Source: Lingula anatina (taxonomy: Eukaryota; Brachiopoda; Lingulata; Lingulida; Lingulidae). Taken from it: 64,000 nt of DNA. A program made the translations under genes and the position numbers. Below, piece after piece: positions 40,001-53,946 of this stretch. The stretch's first letter is position 1, and the number at the start of each line of letters is the position of its first letter. The notes under the pieces are model-generated. The model did no database searches and was not told the DNA's origin. It worked only from the letters and a program-made list of their open reading frames with translations. Where the stretch lies: assembly GCF_001039355.2 (NCBI RefSeq), contig NW_019775397.1, positions 213,507 through 277,506 of the forward strand, given 5' to 3'.

Positions 40001-43000
40001 CAACCGTTCTCCGCGTCAAGAACCCGTGGAACAATACCGGAGTTTGTCACAGCCTGATCCACAGGGTCATTACCGCTAAAGACTCCCCCATTACCGATGA
40101 CAGCGTCTATGGAGAGGGGAAGAAAGGGTCCCCTTACGGGTCACGGCGTCCAAAGACATTTACGAAGGGCACATTTTCGGTTTTCTTCGTATCCAAATCT
40201 TTGCACTTACGCAGTGCAACAAAGATGATTGAAGAAGATTGATTCTTAAAATTCATATTAATGTGTGTGATTGTAGACGGGAAGATTGTCATTAAAGGCA
40301 GATAGAATGCTTTGACATTTAATAGCGATAATTTTGAAATCCTGGACGGCCGTCATGATACAGATAAAATGAACAAGCAACAAAAGACAGGCCAACACGT
40401 GAAGAAAAGAAAGAAATCAAACATAAAAACTTCATATATCACCTATTTTCCAGGTCTATCTTGAACCTAATATTAAACTGCCACTGTTTGGCTCGCAATT
40501 AACGCTTACGTGATTTTTTACTTTTTATTAGTGAGAAACGTAGCGGAAAAGCTCAAGCTATAAGTGCTTAAAGCGTTGTGATAAATTAACACATCCTTTT
40601 CTTTCAGAACGGGTGAAATCTTATTTTACTTCTCAAGAATTTAAAATCTCCCTTTTTCGGTTTGACGTAGAAGTGTCCTCGAGATGAGTTATCTGAAAAA
40701 AATATCTCTGTTTCATATCTTAAACTACTTTCGTCCTCTGTCTACAGATGTATGGGCAGCGATAAACGGACAAACAAGAGCAGAGAGAGAAAATAGACAT
40801 TATTACAAGGGAAGGTGCCGAGATGCAACGTCCTTATGAACTTCGACACGACAAAAATGGCGGTTTGTCTGCAGACGGTTCACAATTATAAATCCCGATT
40901 TCTCCCAAGCAGACACTTGAACTCAAAACAAAATCGTAAAAACTCTTTGAAGTGATATCAGATTAAATCTTTCAGACAAAAAGGTCATTATGCAATTAAG
41001 TATAATACGATATTGTCTCTAGTAAAGGTGATGCCACACAAGAGAGAGGGAGCAGGGAGGGAGGGAACGAGAACAGCCTGAGATTGTTCTTCAATGGACA
41101 TTATGGGATATAATTATTATGCTATACGTCGCCGCCTGGTGATTGAATGGGGTGATTTGTGCATTTGAGTGAGACTTTCCTTTCAGATGGCACCAGCTGA
41201 TATCGCCTGTGCAATCCTATCTCAAGGTCTCATCCGTTTCTGCGTATCGTGAATAACTTTACAAACAGCCGCCTAACTTCCGTGCGTGATAAAATAATGC
41301 TTTTTATCTTGCGTTTCGGTTAAATGACAAGTCACAGCTAACAATGGGTGTCTTTTTGTCACCGGAATTCTTAAAAGATATGGATGCGAGATATCCAATG
41401 AACTCATTCAAGTAGAACGTTACTGCTGAGTGATATAATCTGTAACTCATCATTGCTGGGGCTATAGAGAAAAACCTCTCTCTCTCTCTCTCTCAGCTGT
41501 TACCCGTCAGCTTCAATACCAATATATCACAATTACATAAAACATACGCCAAATAATTCTCCATACGCCAAATATTTCTCCCATCCCTTAATTTTCCCAA
41601 GGGCTCTCAAAGAACAATTGCTCCTTAAACTGTCACTTCTTTACGAACCACCGCTTCATATATCCAAAAGATTAATCACAGCATTTTGCAATTCTCATAA
41701 TGGCATATTCATCGAGGTTTATTGCAGCTTGGTGCCTATAGTAGGCCCATTATACGGTATAGAGGTTGACATAATGGGAAATCGGGGTAGCTTTTTTTAA
41801 TGGAAAAAGGTCAAAGAAAATGAGCAGTGTTGACCTTGATAAAGAGGGGGGGGAGGTGGTCGTCTAAGGAATCGCGAAAGGTTAGTAACGGTTCTTGAAA
41901 GTTTATTGCTGGAAATTTTAGTCAGTCGCTTTAGAAGCAATTTTTTCGCGTAAACCCTTACTCAAAATGTTGAATTATGTGACATGACGTTGTGTGCTTG
42001 AAACAATTGTCCCTCATACAGTAACACATCTTTTTATTCACCGATGTTGAGGAAATCTCAGGGATGTTCATAGCAAGGACACATCTGAGATATCCAAAAC
42101 AAGAAAGGCTGTAGAGGACGGCAAATACTACCAATGACAGGCTGACAAACTAGTCATAAAGAAGAACAAATATTTGAAACTAAAATTTTCAATTTTGAGA
42201 ATTAATCTCAATTAAAGATACTTAAAATGTAAATTGTTCCTAAAGAGATTATAATCTTTTTTTTTACCAATGAAGAATAACGTTTCGTTATCCATCGTCA
42301 TCGTTGTCAAGAGACAAGACAAAAAGTTGTTTCAACCAATATTTACATTTAATATCTAAACGGACCACTATATGCATTTTATCTTGCACGGAAATAGTTT
42401 TCTTTCTTTTTATTTTTTGCAATTTTTTGAAACCGGTCCCTGACACAGTACCCGATATGATCTTCACTCATCAAGGAAGGGGAGGGGCGGGGTCCGGGGA
42501 GAAACACGATTGAGGCGGGCCGCCAGGAAGACTGATCAATTCCACGTTTGGCTTCCCTATCAACACCAATTACGACCCCAGCATTCTGTGCTTTACAGAG
42601 AAATGGGGGTCCATTAGCGAGGGAACAATGCACAGGCCCAACAGTGTTAGAACTTATTTTTACGATTGTGTGTGTGTGTGTGTGTGTATGTGTGTGTGTG
42701 CGTGTGTGAGCAAGAGAGAGAGGAGAGAGAGAGAAGGTAGGAGATGCAGAGAGCATGGCGTGTCTATGAACAGGAAATCCTTGCAAATTCCTCAGATAAA
42801 CTATCAAATTCCTCTTCCAATCACCCGGTTGTCTTTCGAGCGTGCATGGGTTTGTGTTAACTACCACAGGTTATAGAAGACACTTGAACATTGAGAGCAT
42901 TCTTCAGGAACAACCCACTTCACTTCACCCATGCCTGTGGCCCCAGCAAAATTCCCCTTTCCCTGAACACTGTATTATGAAGAAAGCCATAAAGTATCCA

Positions 43001-45286
43001 CGTTCAGGGCATGGTGGTTTTTGACACCGGTCCATGATGTGGATAGACATAAAGAAACCCTGGGCCCAGTAAATGGGAAGATCGCAGGTAGATAGTGGAG
43101 TACAAATTCCGGTGCCTTATTGGCAATTTCAATCGCCGTGTTCGACTCCGGTCCGCTGTGTTCAACTAATTCGATATAAATGAAGAACTGTCTGCACCCA
43201 GTCTTAGTATATTTGTTCTATCCTTGTCCCGGTGTGATATTATGATTTGTGTGGAAACTTGGTATTATTCATTCAAGGTGATTGGAATCGCATAAGTGAT
43301 ATATTCATACTGGTCACAAAATAGATGGAAAAGAGAGATGGAAAGAGAACAGAACGAAACGAAACACATCAGTCTTCCTCTATTTCTCCATTTAAATTAC
43401 ACTTAGAAATCTCCCTAGAGTTCGCACTGACTTCAATGACGCAAATATTCGCTTGTAAGTACCAATAACTTCAATAACTGGCATCGGGGATTCCCGTTAA
43501 CAAGTCGCCCAAGTAAATGGCAGTCTAAGGTCGGGCAATAACACAGTCGGGGCGGGTTTTATGGCCGAAATCTCCGGCTCCAACGCAAACTGTGCGAGAC
43601 CAGTAAATGCCAATAGCAAAGGCTGATAAGACCCCTTAATACGGCCAGACAAAAGGGAATGGTGTAATTTGGAAAATTTACTGCTCTCCCCAGGGCAGTG
43701 TTGTTTCTTTGGCCTTTGAAAGACTGCGGCTCCCTCCGGCGCCGTGTCCTCACCGTTGGTGACAAAACTGGGCAGACGACAGAATTGGAAATAAAAATTG
43801 TAAGCAACGGCGGAGATGTATTGGAAACCTTTTAGTGTGTGGGAGAAAGATAGTAGAATAGTTCTTTGAGGAAAGTGAAAGAAATGTTGGTAACGCAGAA
43901 GAGACCAGATTTTTTTTTTAATTGACGCAAAGTGAAGAATTTTTAGATGATATTTTTTTTCAAAGACAAATTAATTTAAATATCTGTCGTCTGTACCTTT
44001 CAGACGACATCATAACGACGTCAAAAATACCTGATGTTGCAGCGTAATAACCAGGCACATAACATGGCACAGCCATCCATATAATGCTACCATTTTTTTC
44101 TTACAACATACCATGGTGCGGCACTCACAAGTAACCCAAGCCCCGACTTCTGCTAATCAAGCTTCAGTTACATGCCCATTTATTTCTTTTTCCAGCCATC
44201 AACTTGTATTTATTTTTGTCACGCAGCGGGACGGTTAGAAAATTAACCTTGGATGCGCGCTTAATTCCAGTGCGATACATTTTAACGTGATCTAACGCGC
44301 AGTAATTTATCACCCAGCGTGAAATATATATTTGGGGTTAACGCAACGGCCGTTGAAAGTAACCCGAGCCGAGATTGCTGTGAAACTAAAACAGCGCACT
44401 AAAACCGTACTTTGACAGTACAGCCGCGGTAATAGATGGCGGAGTTATTGTGTGTCAGTGAACCGTGGAGTCCTCTCTTCTACGCCGACCCACCCCCTAC
44501 CGGTTCGTTGACATAGCCCTTTCTTGAAACCACCGGGAGGAATTTTCACACAAACTCCCTCACCCCGTGATGCGCTCCACGGCCGATGTTAAGAGTCCTT
44601 TTCGAGTCCCCCTTAAATCCTCTTCACCATGTGCTCGACAAAACCCCCTGAGCAAACTTGGGGAGTTGTTGAAGTTCCCCTGCACAATTTACAGCACTAA
44701 TGCGTCACGAGTTTAATTTTACATTAACTTGGCCTTTCTTAGTAATGTTATCAAAATAGTGATAAAACTTTTATACACTGGATTGTGTAGATACATGCTC
44801 TGTGTGAAAGTAACGAAAGTTTAAAGCAAAGTTGAAGATCGAACGCTCACAATGCACAATGTACACCGACTCGAGTCAACCTTAAACCTACGAGTCGACG
44901 CAAAGTAAACCTTTCTTTCTGCCCCGTTTGTTAACAAAACATACAATTCATTCTTCTTTTCACAGCATGCCCCATGCCTTCCACTAGAACGAACACGTTG
45001 AACTGCTAGGCCTCTAACGGAGGATAAAACCGACCTTTCTCTCCACTGTTTATTCCATACATTAGTCCATAATATAGCGTATAAACGAGGCGATTTATTA
45101 AATATTGTGATATCATATTCATTAGACTGCACAGGTCGAAGCGGGTGAGATTTGGAAAGGGGGGGGGAGAAGTCAATGGATGGATCTAGAGTTGATCATC
45201 GAGGGATTAGGAGAATAAAGATTAAACTCACCTTGCGTTTTCGTGACCCAGATAGTAAGCAGTATGAGTAGTATGTGAACCTCCAT
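21785..45286 (-). CDS. BAMBI: BMP and activin membrane-bound inhibitor homologue (pseudo type I receptor)
   Basis: Three exons on the minus strand: 45286-45232, 27275-26955 and 22269-21785, joined in phase 1 and phase 1, giving 286 residues against about 260 in human. Residues 1-18 are a signal peptide (MEVHILLILLTIWVTKTQ). Residues 19-125 form a three-finger ectodomain with ten cysteines, opening GEVRCYCNEPHCIATGYMCK, very close to vertebrate BAMBI, and containing the CCKEDMCN box and an NET sequon. The membrane span is about 162-183 and follows the conserved ELWFKAAVIAVPIAGG. The tail of about 100 residues has no kinase and ends near the conserved xVxWG word (IVIWG), finishing TENLTVV. In vertebrates BAMBI joins type I/II receptor complexes and blocks BMP, activin and TGF-beta signals; the same job is inferred here. 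The C-terminal TVV fits a class I PDZ ligand. Confidence 0.95.
22824..22839. promoter_or_regulatory. Palindromic T-box-like site 1
   Basis: TGACACC, two bases, then its exact inverse GGTGTCA, followed by T. Each half resembles the AGGTGTNA half-site bound by T-box factors. The same arrangement recurs 880 bp away in the same intron. Confidence 0.35.
23704..23719. promoter_or_regulatory. Palindromic T-box-like site 2
   Basis: TGACACC-GA-GGTGTCA, with GTGACACCNNGGTGTCATT shared with site 1 while the surroundings differ. It lies within BAMBI intron 2. Confidence 0.35.
26224..26263 (+). repeat. (TTA)n microsatellite
   Basis: About 13 ATT units in BAMBI intron 2. It reads as a poly-Tyr artefact in one frame. 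Confidence 0.95.
26955..27275 (-). CDS. BAMBI: BAMBI exon 2: ectodomain
   Basis: The acceptor ATATTTTAG opens the exon and the donor is G|GTAAGATT on the minus strand; the 321 nt keep phase 1 to phase 1. It encodes residues 19-125 with all ten ectodomain cysteines and the CCKEDMCN box. Confidence 0.95.
28185..28217 (+). repeat. (GA)n microsatellite
   Basis: Dinucleotide run in BAMBI intron 1. A run of 14 C follows at about 28331. Confidence 0.9.
28383..28560. promoter_or_regulatory. Candidate enhancer: cluster of GATA-type motifs
   Basis: TTATC/GATAA-type words occur at about 28385 (GTTATCACC), 28394 (CTTATCAGC), 28495 (GTTATCAGC, followed by GCTGATA) and 28552 (CTTATCTTT), within 180 bp that are more GC-rich than the surroundings. 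This is a motif cluster only; activity is inferred. Confidence 0.3.
30579..30695 (+). mobile_element. Fold-back MITE family 2, truncated copy
   Basis: It matches the left two thirds of the element at 12463-12640 (GCATTCAGAACAGTGGACTA, GTCAAATATGGCGACC, ACTACAAAGCTTGCC, ATAGACACTGAATA) and then stops, so the inverted right arm is missing. Confidence 0.75.
31985..32020. promoter_or_regulatory. Candidate regulatory block with three TAATGA words
   Basis: TAATGAT, TAATGAT and TAATGAC lie within about 35 bp. They sit in a 250-bp block (31820-32060) of higher complexity and GC content inside BAMBI intron 1. TAATGA fits homeodomain binding. Function is not shown. Confidence 0.25.
34111..34398. other. 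Assembly gap (288 N)
   Basis: A run of N bounded by poly-C on both sides (34099-34110 and 34399-34410). Assembly or sequencing evidently failed in a C homopolymer. Confidence 0.99.
34613..34650 (+). repeat. (TTGTA)n pentanucleotide repeat
   Basis: About seven TTGTA units in BAMBI intron 1, near the gap. Confidence 0.9.
35067..35115 (+). repeat. (TTA)n(TTG)n microsatellite
   Basis: Compound trinucleotide run: ATT units, then GTT units, then ATT units. Confidence 0.9.
36275..36360 (+). repeat. (TC)n(GT)n compound microsatellite
   Basis: About 24 TC units followed by about 17 GT units. It is non-coding. Confidence 0.95.
36643..36731 (+). repeat. C-run, (CA)n, (CT)n, (CA)n compound microsatellite
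   Basis: A run of C, then CA, CT and CA tracts. Every open frame across it is low complexity. Confidence 0.95.
36890..36950 (+). repeat. Dispersed repeat next to microsatellites, copy A
   Basis: It shares GATGAACAGGAAATCC and AAATTCCTCAGATAAA with the segment at 42752-42809. Both copies are joined to (GA)/(GT) tracts, which suggests an element that carries or seeds microsatellites. Confidence 0.6.
37004..37034 (+). repeat. (GA)n microsatellite
   Basis: Dinucleotide run just downstream of dispersed repeat copy A. Confidence 0.95.
42752..42809 (+). repeat. Dispersed repeat next to microsatellites, copy B
   Basis: Counterpart of 36890-36950. The minus strand of both copies reads IYLRNLQGFPVHRH or the close VYLRNLQGFPVHRH, which may mark a former coding segment or simply a shared sequence. 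Confidence 0.6.
45232..45286 (-). CDS. BAMBI: BAMBI exon 1: start codon and signal peptide
   Basis: ATG at 45286-45284 in context CAGCCATGG, a strong start context. It encodes 18 residues with a leucine/isoleucine core and ends CAA G|GTGAG in phase 1, which joins exactly to GEVRC of exon 2. The human gene also splits just before its GEIRCYC word. Confidence 0.9.
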
Positions 45287-45403
45287 GGCTGTAGGTGACA
45301 GGGGACAGACCAGCTGCCCTTTGACGAGTCCCTCTCTCCTGCTTTAAGTCCACCTAATGTGTTCTTAGTTAAAATCCACTGGTTAAAATCCTACAACTCG
45401 GCA

Positions 45404-45460
45404 TCAAACCATGTCTCGTCGTCACTGTTCCCCACACACTGGTATATAAATATTAATACC
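45404..45460 (-). promoter_or_regulatory. Candidate TATA region and 5' leader of BAMBI
   Basis: On the minus strand TTTATATACC at about 45440-45449 lies some 160 bp before the start codon. A leader starting near 45415 would contain the two-codon frame ATG GTT TGA (45412-45404). The transcription start is not known, so both points are tentative. Confidence 0.3.
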
Positions 45461-45669
45461 AATATATATGTAGAGAAAGAGAGCTAGAGCGTCAAGTCCA
45501 CACGCTGTTTAAAGTGCTGTGTACGCGAAGAGCTCTCTGTGTGTTAATGTGTGTAAAGCCCAATGCGCCTCGTACTACTACAGCTTAACCAGCCTGCCTG
45601 CCTGCCTCGGCGTGATGACGTAGGCAGAAAGTTACTGACTTTTAAGCTTATTAGCGGAGCACTCCGCGC

Positions 45670-45684
45670 GGCGCCCGACTGTCG
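45670..45684 (+). promoter_or_regulatory. Near match to a Smad BMP-response element
   Basis: GGCGCC-N5-GTCG about 385 bp upstream of the BAMBI ATG. The known Smad1/Smad4 activating element is a GC-rich half (GGCGCC) five bases from GTCT; this has the GC half and spacing but one mismatch in the Smad4 half. Confidence 0.25.
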
Positions 45685-47563
45685 CAGTAGAGGAGATACG
45701 ATATAAAAGGTTGTCTACCTAGGTCGGCTTTAACACAGTCACTAGCAGAGAGCTGGGAGATCGCCCCGCTAGATTAAAGGGTCTAGCAGCATTTATGTAA
45801 ATTCCTTGGTCGCCCGCCCCTGAATCAGTCGAGGGGTAATTTGTTTGTTTTTTGAGGTAAAGAGGACTGAGTTTAAAGAGGAGTTAAAGAGAATTTGATA
45901 TAGGTAACAGAGACGCGGAGGAAAGATAACGCTTTTCTTATAGACCTCGTTTACTTCTGGTTGAGCGAACGCTGTGTCAGTTCTCATAGTCGTTGTCACT
46001 ATTGCGACTTTGTCAGCTTGTCACGGCGAACCTAGCTGTCGTCACTGAGAGGACACATTTGACAAATTACCCGTCCCCGCCTATGACTGTGAATGTGTTG
46101 AAATGGGCGACTGTACCGGCTATAGAAAAGGCCGGGTTTTTCATTTGAGACCATAAAACGATTCTTAAGTGGATGGTGCAGGGCTCCAACAAGGATTTTA
46201 TATACAAAGAGTTATGGTTTTCGTCTAGCTGTCTCGACGTGAACTTCCATGCCATTTTTACCATGTAATGGTTACTCCTATCTGCCCATTTTTAAGGATT
46301 TTCCCAGGAGATTTTGATGTTATTCTTTATGCTTTTTCTTCGTGTCTTATTTTCATTATCTCTTTTCCATTTCTAAGATAATTACCGTGACTTTACAGTT
46401 GTTTCTTTTTGTCATATTTAAAAAAAAAACAAAAAAAAAAAAGAATATTCTTACAAATTCACTGCTCTATGAACAAAGAACTCTAATTCAAACGAACGGA
46501 AGCCAATAATAATAAAAGAACAGAAACAAAGACAAGATAAAAGTAATAAAGATAACACCGAAAACATAAAATATAAAAATGTAGTAAAATTCACCTAAAT
46601 AAACAAAAAAAACTATCTAGAAGAGGCAAGGGCCTATACATGAAAGTATCTATACCTCCCAGAGAGTTTTATTAATACTTAATAATATCAAGAACGTGGG
46701 TTGAAGTGCACTTGGCTCTAGTTTGCTACACGCACGCGTGCAGTAGTCGGTTTATATAGTAATGTCCCTTGGCTGGATAACATGGCCTACCGCATGGGAA
46801 ACTGTCAGCTGTCATGAGCTGCCACGAAATTACTAATCTCTCTGTAAATATGATAAAAGTTAACTACCTTCCAGTCTGACACGTGACGCAATTTCTTTAC
46901 ACTTTTTGAGATTAGAGAGTCTCGTAATTATTAAGACTAAGTAGTCGGAGTTCAAGATATGTCGAGGTGGCACCCCCAGAGTAAAAAAATGTAGAAATAG
47001 ACTCGGGAAAGTTTTTTTTTTTTGAGAGGAGGGGAGTGAGGGTTGTATGATGCCTAATTCTAGCGAACGTTATCAACTCAGTGTTAATGTTAAATTCTTC
47101 AAGCACAGTAACCCTTTGTAATATGACAACTCACTTCTCGAGTGGCATTTTTACCAGCCCTTTTTCTTCGTCGAGTCGAGCAGTGGACCTTTCGCCAGTA
47201 AATAAATAAATGAATAAATAAATAAATAAATCATTGTTACATATTTATGGACTAGTTCCTGTAATTTTTTTATTTCTTCATTTTTTATTCGATTTATTTT
47301 ATTTCTTTTCATTCACTGCGATGCATTTCACCCAAAATTACGTGAATACTCCAGTTATTTGTAATTTTTGAATATTCCGTTATCTTCAGTTTTCACTAAA
47401 TACTTCACGGGAATCTAATTAAATGAAAGTTTTTATCTAAACATAATTGAATACCGTAGTCTAATTGGGTCTAAAAACAGGTAAGTCTTTTGAGTGTTGA
47501 GTGGCGAGAGGAGAGAGAAACAGAGAGGGGGTGGGAAAGGCGACCGCCCACTGTGCGCTATCC

Positions 47564-47588
47564 TTATCTGAACCTTATCTCGAGATAA
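47564..47588. promoter_or_regulatory. Candidate GATA site cluster upstream of BAMBI
   Basis: TTATCT, five bases, TTATCT, CG, AGATAA. The last two form the perfect palindrome TTATCTCGAGATAA (47575-47588). It lies about 2.3 kb upstream of the BAMBI start. Confidence 0.35.
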
Positions 47589-48077
47589 AAGTCTCTGTAC
47601 GGTGAGGGGAGTCTAGGGAGGGGGTCAGAAGACAAGTCTTGGTCCTCATATCTATGAAATCTCCACCATTTTAATTACCGTTATCGGTGACTGCAGGGAA
47701 CCGCGCCCAGCTGTATCTTTTGTACTTTCTGCTATGAGTCACGTTTGTCTGATTCTTATCTCTCAATTTGTTCGTTTTCAGTGGAGATGTTTCTCCTTTT
47801 CTTACGTAGTTTGTACATGTGTATTATCTATGCGCAATCAATGCTTGAGAAACAGTTGTGCCGGGAACTTGCGGCTGTCTTTGTTACGCATTTTAAAAGC
47901 ACTTAAGAAATCCTAATGCATTTTAGAAAATAATTCGATGACAAACCATTCATCAATGCACAGAATCAGCTGTTTTTAAAGAAATTTACGTGAGGGATTT
48001 CAGCAGTAATGGTTTTCAGAATTTCAGATGAATGAGGCACCAGTGAGATCAGGACATGGGCATCTTAGAGAAGCTAA

Positions 48078-48080
<3 letters not shown>

Positions 48081-48121
<41 letters not shown>
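48081..48121 (+). repeat. (TC)n microsatellite
   Basis: About 20 TC units in intergenic DNA. Confidence 0.95.
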
Positions 48122-48123
<2 letters not shown>

Positions 48124-50387
48124 AAAAGTATAAGCTAGTAGGAGAGGTGGTGTTAGAGCGGAGTACCATGTTGGTCAGCAAATCTCCACTCTAAATCAAA
48201 ATTTGATCTGGGATCTCTCTCTCAAATTGGGCCAACTAAGTATGGGGAGAAAAGGTCCACATTTTCAGAAAAAAAAATCTTTTGAAACATGCTGGTTACA
48301 GACCTGAAATTAAGACGATATCCAACTACAGTATTCATTGTACATTCACCAGAGCAGCTGATCTGGGTAATTTAGAACTATACAATATCGGACACATTAT
48401 AGTTCTACTGGTACAGCTGCTATAATTTACTGGAACTAGGGGCCAGTGACACAAAAGAAAAAAAAGACATAAGACCAAAAATAAGACTTTCACTTTAGGA
48501 CAGGCTTTATAATATATTCAAATTAATGATAAATCCAAATATTCCGCTAAAATGAACTCATCATTGAGCTTTAACAGTGACCAATTTTTTCTATCTATGA
48601 CATTCTACCAATATTTAATAAAGATGGATTACTTCTGATGAAGTAAACTAAAATTACCCTCTACCAGGGTGGCAGATATTATAGGGAAATCTTAAAAAAG
48701 CCAGAGAATGACTATTTATCTAACGATATATCTGTGAAAATCTTCTGAAAAATCAATCTGTCGCCCTGGTAAGGGGTAGACTAAAATTTTGGTCCTAAAG
48801 TTGAGACCAGATTTCGGCCTCAAGTTCTACTGTGACACTGTCCCCAGACTGGCAGTTTTGTGGCACATGGCGGCATTAATATATGGACCCCAAAACAACA
48901 ACAACAGGTGTCTCAGACTCGCCAGGGTCATTGTCACAAGGCCAGGCAAACTTGACAAGTTGGTTTATGAGCAGTGACTCTCTGTAAACCACTCTTGCAA
49001 GACGAAATTTATTTATTTAATTATTTTTTATTATTTATTTATTTATTTATTTATTTTTCTTGTTTTCTAAACATATATGTGTAACGAGCATGGCGGCTAA
49101 ATTTCAGGATCTGTTGGTGTTCTTTTAATATTGATTTTCAAATCCTCAGTGAAAACTACAGCATTGCATTGTTGCATGTCGAACGCAGCGTATAGAGTCA
49201 CAGATGTGCATCATTCTTGTTCTTCTTTTTCTTCTTATAATTATTAACTTTTAGAACATTCAATGGCTCCATGTCTCAAGAACAGCGCTTTTAGATTCAC
49301 CGCATAGTACAGGTAAGAAAGAGAGAGAGAGAGAGACTGATTCTTGGAGGTTTGTAATCCAACTACAACGGGCACAAAATTGTTATTATAGCGACTGACG
49401 TTGACAAGGTAACTTGCAGTAACGCTAGAGGAGAATGTGTTAGGTGTGCCAGGTGCAGGACCTCATAACACAATTAAAAGCAGCCACGATTGCTACGTTG
49501 ACTGTGTATTATAAACAGTAATGCAGCTATCGTTAAAATTAGGTGTCTTTATAGGCCTATGTTTCTTCATTAAAAACACCAAAGGAGCATGTTAAAAACA
49601 CACAACTGGTATTTTACTTGAAAAGTGATTTTACATAAATTACTAATTTGCTTTTATGAACCCAACAAACATCCACACATGTAATGATTACACGTACTGG
49701 GGTAGAGTACTACACTTCTGAAAATTTTCAATCAACACTAGAATGGAAAATGAATTCATGATTTTCAGGAAAATTTTAGATTTATTTGAATAATAATATA
49801 ATATAACATAATACAATTGTGATTTTATGCCAGTTAAAAATAAGTCAAAAAATAAAGGACTTTTCTTGGACCCTCAACCACAAAAAGCATCATTTTGAAG
49901 AAAAAAAAGATAATGGTTAACCAGTATAGCTTTCACCTCATAAATTTAAAATTAAAGAATTGATATTGAGGCATTTTTTTAGCATCATTATGTTTTATTT
50001 TAATTTGTACAATTTGTGATTAAATTTTAATTTAAAAAATGATAGGTAAATTGCATCTGATTTAATACATATTTCTCAATAAATCTGAAATCTACAGTGT
50101 ATTATTGTCTCTCATAATATATCAGCATTTCTTTATATTTACATCATATATCATACATTTTACAATGAAGTGATTTGGGGAAATCAGGCCCCATGAATTG
50201 TACACTACTGAAATGACTGAGCCACAAGTTGAACATGGTCTCTCTGTACAAAGTTAGAGCTACTGGTATTTTACATCACTAAACATCACAAGTATTTGAC
50301 TTGCTTTTTCTGCACAGTTTCACACTAGGGAAGGGAGTAGGGTGCAGTGCTTCTTTCGCCTGCTGTGAGAAAGATTGTTAAAACTGT

Positions 50388-53760
<3,373 letters not shown>

Positions 53761-53946
53761 CCTTCTCCAACTCGTGACCTTCACCACGGGGAAGTCTTCT
53801 TTAAAAAGAGGTTAAAAATTTAGCTCTTTTGCTTGAGAAGTCCAGTAAGGTGTAGTTTATTTTGTTGATGTTTTAATCTCTGGATGGAAAAGTGAATTCA
53901 GCTTTTATTGTGACAAAATCCGTGACGTTTTAGTATTTTCAACGAA
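53761..53946. promoter_or_regulatory. Probable bidirectional promoter of COMMD3 and the zinc-finger gene
   Basis: The two start codons diverge and are separated by 186 bp. There is no TATA box in either direction that I trust. The short shared space implies overlapping 5' leaders or a common promoter. Confidence 0.6.

Larger units (their letters stand above)
27276..45231 (-). other. BAMBI intron 1, about 18 kb
   Basis: No coding exon is supported. The intron carries GATA-type sites at 28383-28560, a homeodomain-site cluster near 31985-32020, a MITE fragment at 30579-30695, the assembly gap at 34111-34398, and many microsatellites between 36.2 and 38.6 kb. Such long first introns of developmental genes often carry enhancers; that is an inference here. 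Confidence 0.7.
45700..50387. other. Intergenic region upstream of BAMBI and downstream of COMMD3
   Basis: No supported gene. It holds a palindromic GATA cluster (47564-47588), a (TC)n run at 48081-48121 and TTTA-type tracts near 47200 and 49005-49060. On the minus strand AATAAA signals (TTTATT on +) occur near 49990 and could end COMMD3. Confidence 0.6.
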
